Program-made: the position numbers and the translations under genes
Shown: positions 10,014 to 18,439 of the stretch, piece by piece
Layout of the letters: every line of letters starts with the position of its first letter
Numbering within the stretch: position 1 is the first letter of the stretch
The notes under the pieces: generated by a model
What the model saw: only the letters and a program-made list of their open reading frames with translations
Database searches by the model: none
What the model was told of the DNA's origin: nothing
Assembly (NCBI RefSeq): GCF_900108855.1
Contig: NZ_FNXY01000001.1
Location: forward strand, 558,001-622,000
From: Dyadobacter koreensis
GTDB taxonomy: Bacteria > Bacteroidota > Bacteroidia > Cytophagales > Spirosomataceae
Direction: 5' to 3'
DNA length: 64,000 nucleotides

Positions 10014-10131
10014 AGAGATGACGTGTTTAAAATGAAGAATGTGGCCGTAACCGACCATTGTTTAAGTTTCGCAAAATTGCTGATTCAATAGCACATACAG
10101 TTTAAGCCAATGTTAAGAATTTGTCAATAAA

Positions 10132-10151
10132 TTGATTGAACATTCATTCAA
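10132..10151. promoter_or_regulatory. candidate TetR operator in the susC/tetR divergent region
   Basis: The 20 bases TTGATTGAACATTCATTCAA form an inverted repeat in which 8 of 10 positions pair. It lies 77 bases before the TetR start and 118 bases before the susC start, where a TetR-family protein would control both directions. The TGAACATTCA core resembles operators of other TetR proteins. That it binds this regulator is inference. Confidence 0.5.
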
Positions 10152-10228
10152 TAAAAATCATTTATCAGGATATTCTACTCAAACTATTTTTCTTTTGTAT
10201 TATCGCAGGTTCAAATTCAAACGCAAAC

Positions 10229-10822
10229 ATGGGAAGAAAGAGTCTCAAGGAAGTTCGTCAGCAGGAAATCATACTTGCATTTTATAAACTTGCCAAAAAA
10301 GAAGGCATAGAAAATACCTCGATAGCCAAAATCGCAAAAGCCATGGATGTGAATCCGAGCCTGATTATCCATTACTTTCAGACGAAAGAAGAATTAAGTT
10401 ATGCGCTGATTGAATTCATCCTGGACCGTTATACGCCGATTTTTGAAGTAACCAACAAAAGCGCTAAAACCGCACGAGAGATCCTGCTTGCGGTAATTGA
10501 TAATTTATTTTCAAAACAATGGAACAAACTTTTCGACGACGGACTTTTTTATAGTTGTTATGCACTCTCATTCCGAGATGAAAAAATAAAAAACCGATAC
10601 CACTCGCTGCTCTCCAGCCTGCGAGCCAAACTTACCGAAATCATTGAAGCGGCAAACCAGGACGGAAGTCTTTCGATTGAAAGACCCAGCGAGTGCGCAG
10701 ATCTTATTTTCATCATTTTGGACGGTGCCTATTTCTATCTAAGCCTGAGCAAAGATCCAATTCTTACAAAAAGTAAACTCGCCCTTTACAAAGAAAAAGC
10801 GCTCAAAGTTCTCGAGATTTAA
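10229..10822 (+). CDS. TetR/AcrR family transcriptional regulator
   Basis: DNA-binding repressor of the TetR family, 197 residues. The N-terminal helix-turn-helix is clear: EIILAFYKLAKKEGIENTSIAKIAKAMDV covers helices 1-3 and NPSLIIHYFQTKEELSYAL is the family signature (about residues 35-53). The C-terminal part is a ligand-binding, dimer-forming helical domain without an assignable ligand. The longer frame back to 10136 would add a hydrophobic, non-family leader; MGRKSLKEVR at 10229 is a typical TetR beginning. It diverges from the susC-susD-phosphoesterase operon with an operator-like dyad in the shared intergenic DNA, so it probably controls that operon and itself (inference). Confidence 0.88.
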   Translation: MGRKSLKEVRQQEIILAFYKLAKKEGIENTSIAKIAKAMDVNPSLIIHYFQTKEELSYALIEFILDRYTPIFEVTNKSAKTAREILLAVIDNLFSKQWNKLFDDGLFYSCYALSFRDEKIKNRYHSLLSSLRAKLTEIIEAANQDGSLSIERPSECADLIFIILDGAYFYLSLSKDPILTKSKLALYKEKALKVLEI

Positions 10823-10993
10823 ATCTTTTGCCAGAATGATTCGTTATTGGGCTGACGCTCGCTTTGCCTGGGCGGTTTAAAGAAGAAACAAGTCAGCAAA
10901 CCGGAGCAAAATGCCTTTTCTATGATCTGTATTTTGCCGGGCGAACAAATTTTCTATTACATTTCCCACCGTTATTAAAGAACCTGCACCGCT

Positions 10994-11248
10994 ATGAGCG
11001 ATAGTCTGATTGAATTTGCCGGATGGATTGGCGTGGTATCTTATCTGATCGCGTATTTACTTCTGACGCTTCGGATTCTTCATGCTGACAAATTACCGTA
11101 TCAGGCTTTAAATGTGATCGGGGCGGCAGGACTGATTATTAGCTCAGTTCATACCCATGATCAGCAGAGCATTATCGTAAACGTTGTCTGGCTGCTGATC
11201 GGGCTTGGAGCCATGGTAAAGATTTTCTGGCCTACGCGTACCTTCTGA
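10994..11248 (+). CDS. small three-helix membrane protein (CBU_0592-like)
   Basis: Inner-membrane protein of 84 residues with three hydrophobic helices (about 6-26, 37-51 and 59-78). The pattern GWIGVVSYLIAYLLLTL followed by a conserved LNVIGAAGLIISS resembles the CBU_0592 family of small membrane proteins of unknown role. The ATG at 10994 is the only good start. It stands alone, 171 bases after the TetR gene. No function is proposed. Confidence 0.65.
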   Translation: MSDSLIEFAGWIGVVSYLIAYLLLTLRILHADKLPYQALNVIGAAGLIISSVHTHDQQSIIVNVVWLLIGLGAMVKIFWPTRTF

Positions 11249-11413
11249 TAAAAAAGTACGGATATCTACTGTATAAAAAACACCCTGCTATGGAAACGGC
11301 GAAACAAAAAGTTACCTGAAAGATTTATGAGCCGGTCGGTAGCAAATTCTTTACCAGATGGGCCTTCGCTAAACTTGCCGCTCAGCCGTTAGTGAAAAAG
11401 AAGCTCTGAACAC

Positions 11414-11448
11414 AAAAAAGCTGACGGTCACAATCTGTGACCGCCAGC
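11414..11448 (-). terminator. Rho-independent terminator of the DUF4142 gene
   Basis: On the minus strand a 13-bp stem (11436-11448 with 11420-11432, one G-T type mismatch, 3-base loop) is followed by six T (11414-11419). It lies 21 bases after the stop of the DUF4142 gene, the classic position and shape. Confidence 0.85.
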
Positions 11449-11468
11449 CTCTAAAATACGATTTTTGT

Positions 11469-12053
11469 TTACATGGCCTTATCAAGACTTTTTACATGTT
11501 CTTCATGCGCCTTAATCACAGGTAATGTCTTATCGATGAAAGCTTTCAGTTCTGAATCTTTCACATCCTTCTGCCCATCCTCAAAAAGTTTCACCGTTTG
11601 GTTGTGGTCTTTCTTCATCTGTGCGATATAGGCTTTGTCAAAATCACTTCCACTTTTTCCGCCAAGATCCGCAGCTTCTTTTTGTTTTTCTTCATTTGGC
11701 GCGGAAGGAAGCGTGATATTTTTGGAACTCGCCAGCGTTTTGAGCTCGTCATTTGCTTTCGAGTGATCTTTTATCATCTGTTTTGCAAACTCTTTTACCT
11801 TAGGATTGGTAGCTTTCTGTTCTGCGATTTTGCTTAATGCAACTTCTGCCAGTCCGCCATTTGCCGCCTCTACTGCGAACTTCGCGTCCTGTTCAAGGGC
11901 AGCAGATGCAGAATCCGAACCAGCATTCTCAGCAACTGCCTCGTTGGTGCTGTCCGCAAACTCAGTTGTTTCTGTTGTTTCGTTCGATTTTGACCCACAG
12001 CTCCATAGAATCGAGATGGTAGCCAGTGTCATGAATGTTGATGCAATTCTCAT
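11469..12053 (-). CDS. DUF4142 domain lipoprotein
   Basis: Predicted lipoprotein of 194 residues. The signal peptide ends with SILWSCG, Cys19 being the likely lipid anchor. Residues about 20-50 are a low-complexity linker rich in Glu, Thr, Ser and Ala. The DUF4142 domain (about 52-190) is a ferritin-like helical bundle with the typical pieces QDAKFAVEAANGGLAEVALSK, AKQMIKDHSKANDELK and MKKDHNQTVKLFEDG. Members occur widely in Bacteroidota and Proteobacteria envelopes; their role is not settled, though some are tied to stress. The gene stands alone and is followed by a strong terminator. Confidence 0.85.
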   Translation of the reverse strand: MRIASTFMTLATISILWSCGSKSNETTETTEFADSTNEAVAENAGSDSASAALEQDAKFAVEAANGGLAEVALSKIAEQKATNPKVKEFAKQMIKDHSKANDELKTLASSKNITLPSAPNEEKQKEAADLGGKSGSDFDKAYIAQMKKDHNQTVKLFEDGQKDVKDSELKAFIDKTLPVIKAHEEHVKSLDKAM

Positions 12054-12419
12054 TTTAGAATTATTTAAGTGGTGATAAAATTAATTTAGCCGTTCATACC
12101 GACTAAGTATCCTGATAAGTATCAAAAAGTATGCCTACCCCAATCACTTTCAGGGATAACAAATCCAAATTTGCAGGTATACAGTCCTCATCCAGCGCAT
12201 GTTTTACGCTTAAAACTGCTCTTGCGAGTCGCATTGACATTAACCAGATTTTTTAAGCTGTTACTTGCAAGATTATCTGTGAAGATACTTACCAGTTGAT
12301 TTAAATCTTTTTAGTGGAATGAAACACAAACCGCTTTTTGTCCACCAATTACCGTATTGAGTCGGACAAACCACGTTAAATATTACTTTACCTTTGGCTG
12401 GTTATAAGTTCGAAGATTG
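12054..12419. other. intergenic region before the AraC gene
   Basis: Holds the promoters of two divergent genes. A TACCTTTG box (12389-12396) matches the Bacteroidota -7 consensus TAnnTTTG and lies 24 bases before the AraC start. No correctly spaced -33 TTG is seen. Nothing else was found. Confidence 0.4.
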
Positions 12420-13298
12420 ATGATCAGGGAAAAATTACATTTGTTTGAATTGGCTGCGAGCCATTATGGGTTGATCATTTCCCCAATGCTTGCATCTTAT
12501 GTTCCTTTGGATAATGTGCCGACAGCCTTTGATTTGCACCGAAACGATTCCTATGGTATTTTCCTTTTGAAATCCGGTGAAGTAAAAATGCTTGTGGAAG
12601 GATATGAAGCGGTTATGGAGGGCTCATCTCTACTTTTGGTTCAGCCCGGGCAGGTGCATCAGTGTGTTGAATCCATTAATGTTTCCGGATGGGTCATGTT
12701 CGTTGATGCAAAAAATATAGACACCAAGGTACGTGCCATCACCGAGCAGTCTGTTGAAGCAATTGCCTTATTTGAATTAAACAGCGATGAGTTATTGTTT
12801 ACAGACCAATTGCTTAATGCCATTTATCAGGCATCGGAGGATAGAACACCAGGACCTTTTCAAATGCAGATGCTACATGCATTGATAAACGGGCTTTTTT
12901 ACCAGGCCGCCCATATGCATCTGAAACGGGAGTCAACCACTGAAAGTACTGACACGCGGCCTGCCCAGATCGTCCAGGAATTTAAGAGCCTGATCAAAGT
13001 TCATTTTAAAAATTTAAAAAGGCCGGCGGCATACGCAGGGTTACTCCACCTTTCAGTAAGCCATTTAAACGATACCATTAAATCACGTACCGGTTACTCT
13101 GCTACCTACCTTTTGCAACAGGAGATCATCGGCGATGCCCAGAAGCAATTGATATATTCGGCAAAAACAGTCAAAGAAATCGCATATAATCTGGGCTACG
13201 TTGATTATAAATATTTTATACGACTGTTTACCAAAATTGTTGGACAATCTCCCTCAGTTTTCCGGAACACCAGAAAATCTATTCTCGGAAATAAATAA
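12420..13298 (+). CDS. AraC family transcriptional regulator
   Basis: Regulator of 292 residues with an N-terminal cupin-like sensor (about 30-110; LVQPGQVHQCVES is the usual beta-barrel signature) and a C-terminal double helix-turn-helix (about 190-285; VSHLNDTIKSRTGYSATYLLQ and VKEIAYNLGYVDYKYFIRLF). I start at ATG 12420; the codon just before it is TTG. The monooxygenase gene follows 46 bases downstream on the same strand, so the two are probably co-transcribed and the regulator may sense the substrate of that enzyme (inference). A TAnnTTTG box lies upstream. Confidence 0.87.
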   Translation: MIREKLHLFELAASHYGLIISPMLASYVPLDNVPTAFDLHRNDSYGIFLLKSGEVKMLVEGYEAVMEGSSLLLVQPGQVHQCVESINVSGWVMFVDAKNIDTKVRAITEQSVEAIALFELNSDELLFTDQLLNAIYQASEDRTPGPFQMQMLHALINGLFYQAAHMHLKRESTTESTDTRPAQIVQEFKSLIKVHFKNLKRPAAYAGLLHLSVSHLNDTIKSRTGYSATYLLQQEIIGDAQKQLIYSAKTVKEIAYNLGYVDYKYFIRLFTKIVGQSPSVFRNTRKSILGNK

Positions 13299-13344
13299 AC
13301 CTTTATCCAAAAGATTCATACAAACTAAAATAAATCAATCCGTT

Positions 13345-14541
13345 ATGAAAGAGAACAAGATTCTAATTACCGGTGGAAGTATCGCCGGACCGACAATGGC
13401 TTACTGGCTAAACCGTTACGGGTTTAAGGTAACTGTTGTTGAACGGGCACCTGAACTCAGGTTGGGTGGACAAAATATTGACGTGAAAGGTCCTGCACAG
13501 CAAATTGCCCGCAAAATGGGTATTGAAAACGTCATTCGTGACAAAAACACGACCGAAACCGGATTACGCTTTGTTACTGTTGCTAATGATACCGTGGCTG
13601 AATTCCCAAAAGAAGATACGCTAAGCATGACCCAAGAACTGGAAATCCTTCGCGGTGATCTTGTACAAATTCTCTATGACAAAACAAAAAGCAATGTAGA
13701 TTACCGTTTTAATGAGCATATCACTAAACTGACACAATTACAGGCCGGCGTCGAGGTTACCTTTGCAAGCGGAACGACTGAACAATTTGATTTGGTAATC
13801 GTGGCAGAGGGGATCGGTTCACAAACGCGCAAGCTTGCATTGAGCCATCAACCTGAATTTAAATATTTAGGATTACATACCGCTTACCTCACTATCGCTA
13901 AAGGGCCAACAGATAGTAGCTGGGCGCGGTGGTGTAACGCCGAAAAAGGCATCGTTTTCTTATTGCGTCCTGATAACTATGGCTTGACAAGGGCCTCGAT
14001 CACATTTACCGCCAGGGAGAATGAGTATAAAGGATTGTCTTTTGAAGAGCAAAAATCAGTGCTGATTGATCGTATCAAAGGAAGCGGTTGGGAATCAGAA
14101 AGACTGATCATCGAAATTCAAAAAACTAAAGACCTGTATTTCGACAGGATCAGCCAGGTCAAAGCACCTAGTTGGAGCGAGGGCCGGGTTGCCCTGGTGG
14201 GTGATGCTGCCTATTGTGCGACGCCCATCGCTGGCAAAGGGACTGATCTGGCCATGGCAGGTGCTTACATTCTCGCCGGAGAACTATCTACTGCTACAAC
14301 GCATCAGGAAGCATTTGAGGCATATGAACGTAAAATGCGCCCATATGTCGAAAAATGTCAAAAATTACCTCCCGGTATACCAGGACTGGTATATCCACAA
14401 TCAAAATTGGGGGTCGGCATTTTGAACGGCTTTGTGTCGTTGGTAGGAAGCAAAGCTGCCAAAAGCTTAATGGGACTTTTTAGCCATGGGAATAAAGTGC
14501 CCAAACAGGAAATAAACCTTCCCGATTACGTAGACAAGTAA
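13345..14541 (+). CDS. FAD-dependent monooxygenase, TetX/PhzS-like
   Basis: Single-component aromatic-hydroxylase-type flavoenzyme (398 residues) that would use FAD and NAD(P)H to hydroxylate an aromatic or polyketide substrate. The Rossmann FAD motif is ITGGSIAGPTMAYWLNRYG (about 8-26) with VVER at the end of beta-2. The second FAD motif GDAAYCATPIAGKGTDLAM (about 286-304) carries the conserved GD and Pro of this class. ATG 13345 is chosen because earlier codons in the frame overlap the AraC gene and do not look like enzyme. It resembles the group that contains TetX, but tetracycline inactivation cannot be claimed from this sequence. It lies directly behind the AraC gene. Confidence 0.85.
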   Translation: MKENKILITGGSIAGPTMAYWLNRYGFKVTVVERAPELRLGGQNIDVKGPAQQIARKMGIENVIRDKNTTETGLRFVTVANDTVAEFPKEDTLSMTQELEILRGDLVQILYDKTKSNVDYRFNEHITKLTQLQAGVEVTFASGTTEQFDLVIVAEGIGSQTRKLALSHQPEFKYLGLHTAYLTIAKGPTDSSWARWCNAEKGIVFLLRPDNYGLTRASITFTARENEYKGLSFEEQKSVLIDRIKGSGWESERLIIEIQKTKDLYFDRISQVKAPSWSEGRVALVGDAAYCATPIAGKGTDLAMAGAYILAGELSTATTHQEAFEAYERKMRPYVEKCQKLPPGIPGLVYPQSKLGVGILNGFVSLVGSKAAKSLMGLFSHGNKVPKQEINLPDYVDK

Positions 14542-14810
14542 TATCTTTAATTCCCCTAGCTTAAAAATATGATCACGATTTTGCTTTCAAACAGTATCCA
14601 AAAGGCACGTGCGGCCCATCGCGCATTAAGTACTATTCTACCTATCAAGGAACTTTAACTGTAAAATCGGTTCGATTAATTCATACTTTCCGGAGATGAC
14701 AGCTCCGGATTAAGTATGTTCTGAAAGTACAAAATCGCCAAATGAATACATTTCATGGTTTTAGTTATTAATGTAACCAGATATGTACATTGCTATGTAT
14801 CTTTGTCATT

Positions 14811-15425
14811 ATGAGAAAGAAAATATTAATTGTCGAAGATCAAGTCATCGTTCAAATGGGCTTGGAAATTCTGCTTGAAGAATCCTTCCATAGTTATCAA
14901 ATCGAAATAGCTTCCAGTTTCTTCGAAGCGCTGGATTACCTGAACAAAGAAGAAGTTAGCCTTATAATCCTTGATATTAATATTCCAGGCAGCGAAAACA
15001 GTAAGATGCTGGAAAAATTCAGAAACATACAACCTTCTGTGAAGATTTTAGTATTTACCGGATTGCAGCAGGAAATTTATGCGGAACATTATATTAACGC
15101 AGGCGCAAATGGCTTTGTATCCAAAATTGATGATGAGAGGCAGCTCATCACGGCTATTAATAAAATACTTGCTCAAGAAAATCATTCTCATCAATTAGGT
15201 ATAGAAAATAAGGCGGCAAAAGATCTCTTCTCAGAACTATCCAGCCGTGAGCAGCAGGTTGTGCATTTGTTAATTCAGGGCAAATACACGAAGGAAATCG
15301 CTGTTACCCTGGATTTGAAAGTGTCTACTGTAAGCACTTACAAATCAAGAATTTTCGAAAAACTCCAGGTTGAAAATGTCATTGAACTAATTAAAAAGGT
15401 CGATATCTATAAAGATCTTCAGTAA
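14811..15425 (+). CDS. NarL/FixJ-type response regulator
   Basis: Two-domain response regulator of 204 residues. The receiver (about 3-120) has the acidic pair EDQ at 9-11, phospho-acceptor Asp55 in LIILDINIPG, Thr84 and Lys105. The C-terminal LuxR-type helix-turn-helix (about 140-200) shows LSSREQQVVHLLIQGKYTKEIA and VSTVSTYKSRIFEKL. I start at ATG 14811; a TATCTTTG (-7-like) box ends at 14805, so the mRNA may have almost no leader. A membrane histidine kinase follows 95 bases downstream on the same strand and is the likely partner. Confidence 0.9.
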   Translation: MRKKILIVEDQVIVQMGLEILLEESFHSYQIEIASSFFEALDYLNKEEVSLIILDINIPGSENSKMLEKFRNIQPSVKILVFTGLQQEIYAEHYINAGANGFVSKIDDERQLITAINKILAQENHSHQLGIENKAAKDLFSELSSREQQVVHLLIQGKYTKEIAVTLDLKVSTVSTYKSRIFEKLQVENVIELIKKVDIYKDLQ

Positions 15426-15520
15426 TCAGCTTTGGAATTTAAATTTGGCCATCACGCCAACTGGCAATTGATGGCCTCCCAATCCTGAAAAGACTATTAT
15501 TTTTTTCTTGAATTTCCAAA

Positions 15521-16762
15521 ATGAAAAGGTATCAAAACAGGGCCGGTATCATCATTGCAGGATCCATTCCTCTATTTGTATTGCCGGCCAGAATATCCGA
15601 GGGTCAGTGGAAAGATCCGGTGAATTTAATTGGCTCCGAAATCGTGATCTTCCTGATGAGTCTAGCCTGCTGGCATGCAATTATTTATTTACAGAACCAG
15701 CCAAATCTGAAAAGTTGGCATAAGATGGTTCTTTCCCTGCTCTGCTGCTGTCTTTTGTCGAACCTGTTCTTTTTTACTTTCAATCCTTTCTTCAAGGACT
15801 TTCCTTTTCGAACGGCCACCAATCCGCTGTATATCCGCATACTGATGCTATCTAGCCGGGGCATTTTAATGAGCATTATATTAATTCCAGGTGCATATTA
15901 CGTTCATAAGGATCTTGAAGCAAGAAGAGCACAGCGGGAGCATCAGAAATTGGCTTTGCAAAAATTTGAAATAGAAAATAAGCTGTTGGAGAGTGAAGTG
16001 TTTGAAAGGACCAAAGCACTTCACTATGCTTTAAGTGCTATGCAAGAAACCCAGCAGGAACTTGAACACCAAATCTATATTCAGGCAAGACTGCTTGCTT
16101 CCTTTAATCACGACATCAGGGCCCCCTTCAAATTTTCAGTATTGATAGCGGGCAAAATTGCTAAACTCGCTGCCTTAGAAGATGATCAAAGTCCGATCCA
16201 TAAGTATGCAACTGAACTGAACAGCACATTGAAGAATACGTTGAGCTATGTAAAAAATCTGCTTGAATTCACAAAGCTGCCTGTGCGTAAAAAATTGGAA
16301 AAATCTGAAAACGTTAATTTATTACGCCTTATAAATGAAAAGGCTCAACTATTTGACGGAAGTATTAACATCAAAAAGAATCACATTATTATTGATGTAG
16401 ATTCATCTATTCAGGTGGAAAGTAATTACAATTTGCTTGGTATCGTCTTGCACAATCTCATAGACAATGCTAACAAATATTCCTCCAACGGAAACATTCA
16501 GATAGTGGCCCGTACTTTGGGAGCAGTTACAGAATTAGCTATCCGCAACATGGGCGACATAATTCCGCCAAAAATTACCGATTGGTTTAATGGTAATAAC
16601 AGCGAAGTGCCGCCCCAGGAAAACATCAATCAAAATGAGGTCTATGGCATTGGATTACTACTGGTCAAAGAAATATCGCTGCTACTGGAAGTAAAACTTC
16701 AAATGCATTCTGATGATACGGTTACTGAAGTGATACTTGGCTTCACTAAATCTAATTCCTAG
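15521..16762 (+). CDS. membrane sensor histidine kinase
   Basis: Histidine kinase of 413 residues with about four N-terminal membrane helices (8-24, 36-57, 67-87, 107-128), a coiled-coil linker (about 130-185) and a kinase core. The phospho-acceptor is His197 in ASFNHDIRAPFKFSV. The ATP-binding part has Asn316 in HNLIDNANKYS and the G2-like box YGIGLLLVKEI. The G1 box, usually DxGxG, reads NMGDII here, so ATP binding may be altered or weak. The sensing region is almost wholly membrane-embedded, with no periplasmic domain. It follows the NarL-type regulator and probably phosphorylates it (inference). Confidence 0.82.
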   Translation: MKRYQNRAGIIIAGSIPLFVLPARISEGQWKDPVNLIGSEIVIFLMSLACWHAIIYLQNQPNLKSWHKMVLSLLCCCLLSNLFFFTFNPFFKDFPFRTATNPLYIRILMLSSRGILMSIILIPGAYYVHKDLEARRAQREHQKLALQKFEIENKLLESEVFERTKALHYALSAMQETQQELEHQIYIQARLLASFNHDIRAPFKFSVLIAGKIAKLAALEDDQSPIHKYATELNSTLKNTLSYVKNLLEFTKLPVRKKLEKSENVNLLRLINEKAQLFDGSINIKKNHIIIDVDSSIQVESNYNLLGIVLHNLIDNANKYSSNGNIQIVARTLGAVTELAIRNMGDIIPPKITDWFNGNNSEVPPQENINQNEVYGIGLLLVKEISLLLEVKLQMHSDDTVTEVILGFTKSNS

Positions 16763-16843
16763 TCAATATTTTGTAGGATTTTAAGACCCCATGAATTCAG
16801 GACTCTAAGATCAATACGCAATTTTCTTTTATAGTCAACCAGA

Positions 16844-17278
16844 TCATTTTGTTTTTAAGATAACCTGACCGTCAGGATAGTTTATGTCCGCCTTATTTTC
16901 TGCGGTTATAAAAAAACTTCGAGGTTCAAAAGGTGTCGCGGTGACAAGCTCACTGCGAAGTGCTTTTGAGAACAGCCCAGTTGAATTTTTCAATTGTCCA
17001 AGATTTTTAGTTCCATTGCCGGACGTATTCGCCCAAAGAACGTAGGTACTACGAGTTTCAACCAGATTTTCTGCCGGAGCCAGGTTCCGAACCGCTAATT
17101 TGATTCCATAATTTTCATTTTTATCTTTTTTAACCTTAATCGTACCTTCTGCAGCCGGAACAATGGCAGAGCTTTCAAATACATATTTTTTGCTGCAAGA
17201 GTTGATCGTTAGCAGGATTGCAAAAAGTAATGAATAGCCATACAGGTTGCTCGCGGCAGATTTGATGTTTTTCTTCAT
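16844..17278 (-). CDS. hypothetical lipoprotein
   Basis: Small predicted lipoprotein of 144 residues. The signal peptide is long (about 1-27) and ends in INSC, Cys28. The mature part seems to be one beta-rich domain with a conserved-looking core (YGIKLAVRNLAPAENL, VLWANTSGNGTKNLGQL, PRSFFITAE). I do not recognise a named family. Its 3' end converges with the histidine kinase gene. A real gene is supported by the lipobox, codon use like its neighbours and a clean ATG. Confidence 0.6.
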   Translation of the reverse strand: MKKNIKSAASNLYGYSLLFAILLTINSCSKKYVFESSAIVPAAEGTIKVKKDKNENYGIKLAVRNLAPAENLVETRSTYVLWANTSGNGTKNLGQLKNSTGLFSKALRSELVTATPFEPRSFFITAENKADINYPDGQVILKTK

Positions 17279-18439
17279 CGGAGATCTATTTAGTTTATTT
17301 GCTACTTAGCGGTAAGCTAAGAAATACTAATTTTATGCCAATGGAGTTAAAAACCTGGAAGCTTTTTGATTTTTAGTTGTTACAAAATGGGTTACTAGTC
17401 ATCAGTGCCAGCTGATTTCAATTCAGCAATTCATAGAGCACAGCAATATCATACTTGAATCAATTATTAAAAATCCTCCAAAATCATTGCATAATCGCGG
17501 CATCAGGAGTCTGCTGGAAAGCCTTTTTAAGAAACGGATAAAAAACAACTTTTCACATCGTCAGTTAGGACAAGATTTTTTCTTCGCCTTGTCTTAGCAT
17601 TGTTTCAAGTTTTTCAAGACTTAACATAACTACCATTATATGCAAATACATATAAATATTAAATTCGGTAATCCTATTTTGTTGTATATGATTTCATCTT
17701 CTGGTTCGGTAACTGATAGAAGTGACTAATCGCTGGCATCTTCATTGTCAAAGGTGTAAAGACTTGCCCTTCTGATTACGACCATTTAAACCTGGTTTTA
17801 ACCATAACCATAATGTTCACATACCTTGAAAGTCTGGTAAGCGGAAAACAAAATAACGCTTGGTGAAAAATCAGCATTATTCACTAAATGCATGCTGAAT
17901 TGTTTGATCAGAATATTTAATTTTCATATCTTTCAAAGCAGTCTGACTTGTGGGATACTCTTTACCAGCCTTGATCATTCAGGTCAACCAAGACCGTTTC
18001 AGAGATGTCAGCAACTGTCAGAAAGCCGGATTAAACACATTCCGAAAAACATAAAATGCTCTTACAATTGGCTCCGACAAGCCGTACCGCAATTTTTTGA
18101 GTACATATTCATTGCACAATTAACAATTTCTTCATTTTCGTTTTTAGCAATACGATCAGTAAAACACTCATTTTTGTCCGAAATTAAGGTTTTCAAAAAT
18201 TAACCCGAAATCAACAAACAAAAAAATCAGCAGTGAAAATTACCATAGACAGTATATAGATTATTTGAAACGCGTATAACATCGTTCCGTTTTGAAGCTT
18301 TCGTATCTATTTTTTCAATTAAACAGAATGCCTATCGAAAAGAACCGTAATCTAAACATTCTTTCAGCCGGCGTCTTCTATCTTCCTATATCCAGGCGCC
18401 TCATCATTGTCCCCAACTACTCATCTTAAAATTACTATT
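17279..18439. other. 1.16-kb region without a convincing gene
   Basis: This long gap lies upstream of a susC gene. It is AT-rich. A run of about 66 open codons without ATG (about 17400-17600, + strand) is seen but matches nothing I recognise. It must hold the susC promoter; I could not place it with confidence, and no regulator gene is present. Confidence 0.4.

Noticed and set aside
9999..10058. Longer susC start at 10058
   Set aside because: The added 15 residues would precede a complete signal peptide; ATG 10011-10013 is better.
13201..13344. N-terminal extension of the monooxygenase frame
   Set aside because: It overlaps the AraC gene, and the family FAD motif requires a start at 13345.
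15443..15474. Hairpin GGCCATC...GATGGCC between regulator and kinase genes as a terminator
   Set aside because: No T-run follows the stem and the kinase gene on the same strand begins soon after.
17892..18203. Open frame of 103 codons on the plus strand
   Set aside because: Composition is not protein-like, no family resemblance, and it sits in AT-rich non-coding DNA.
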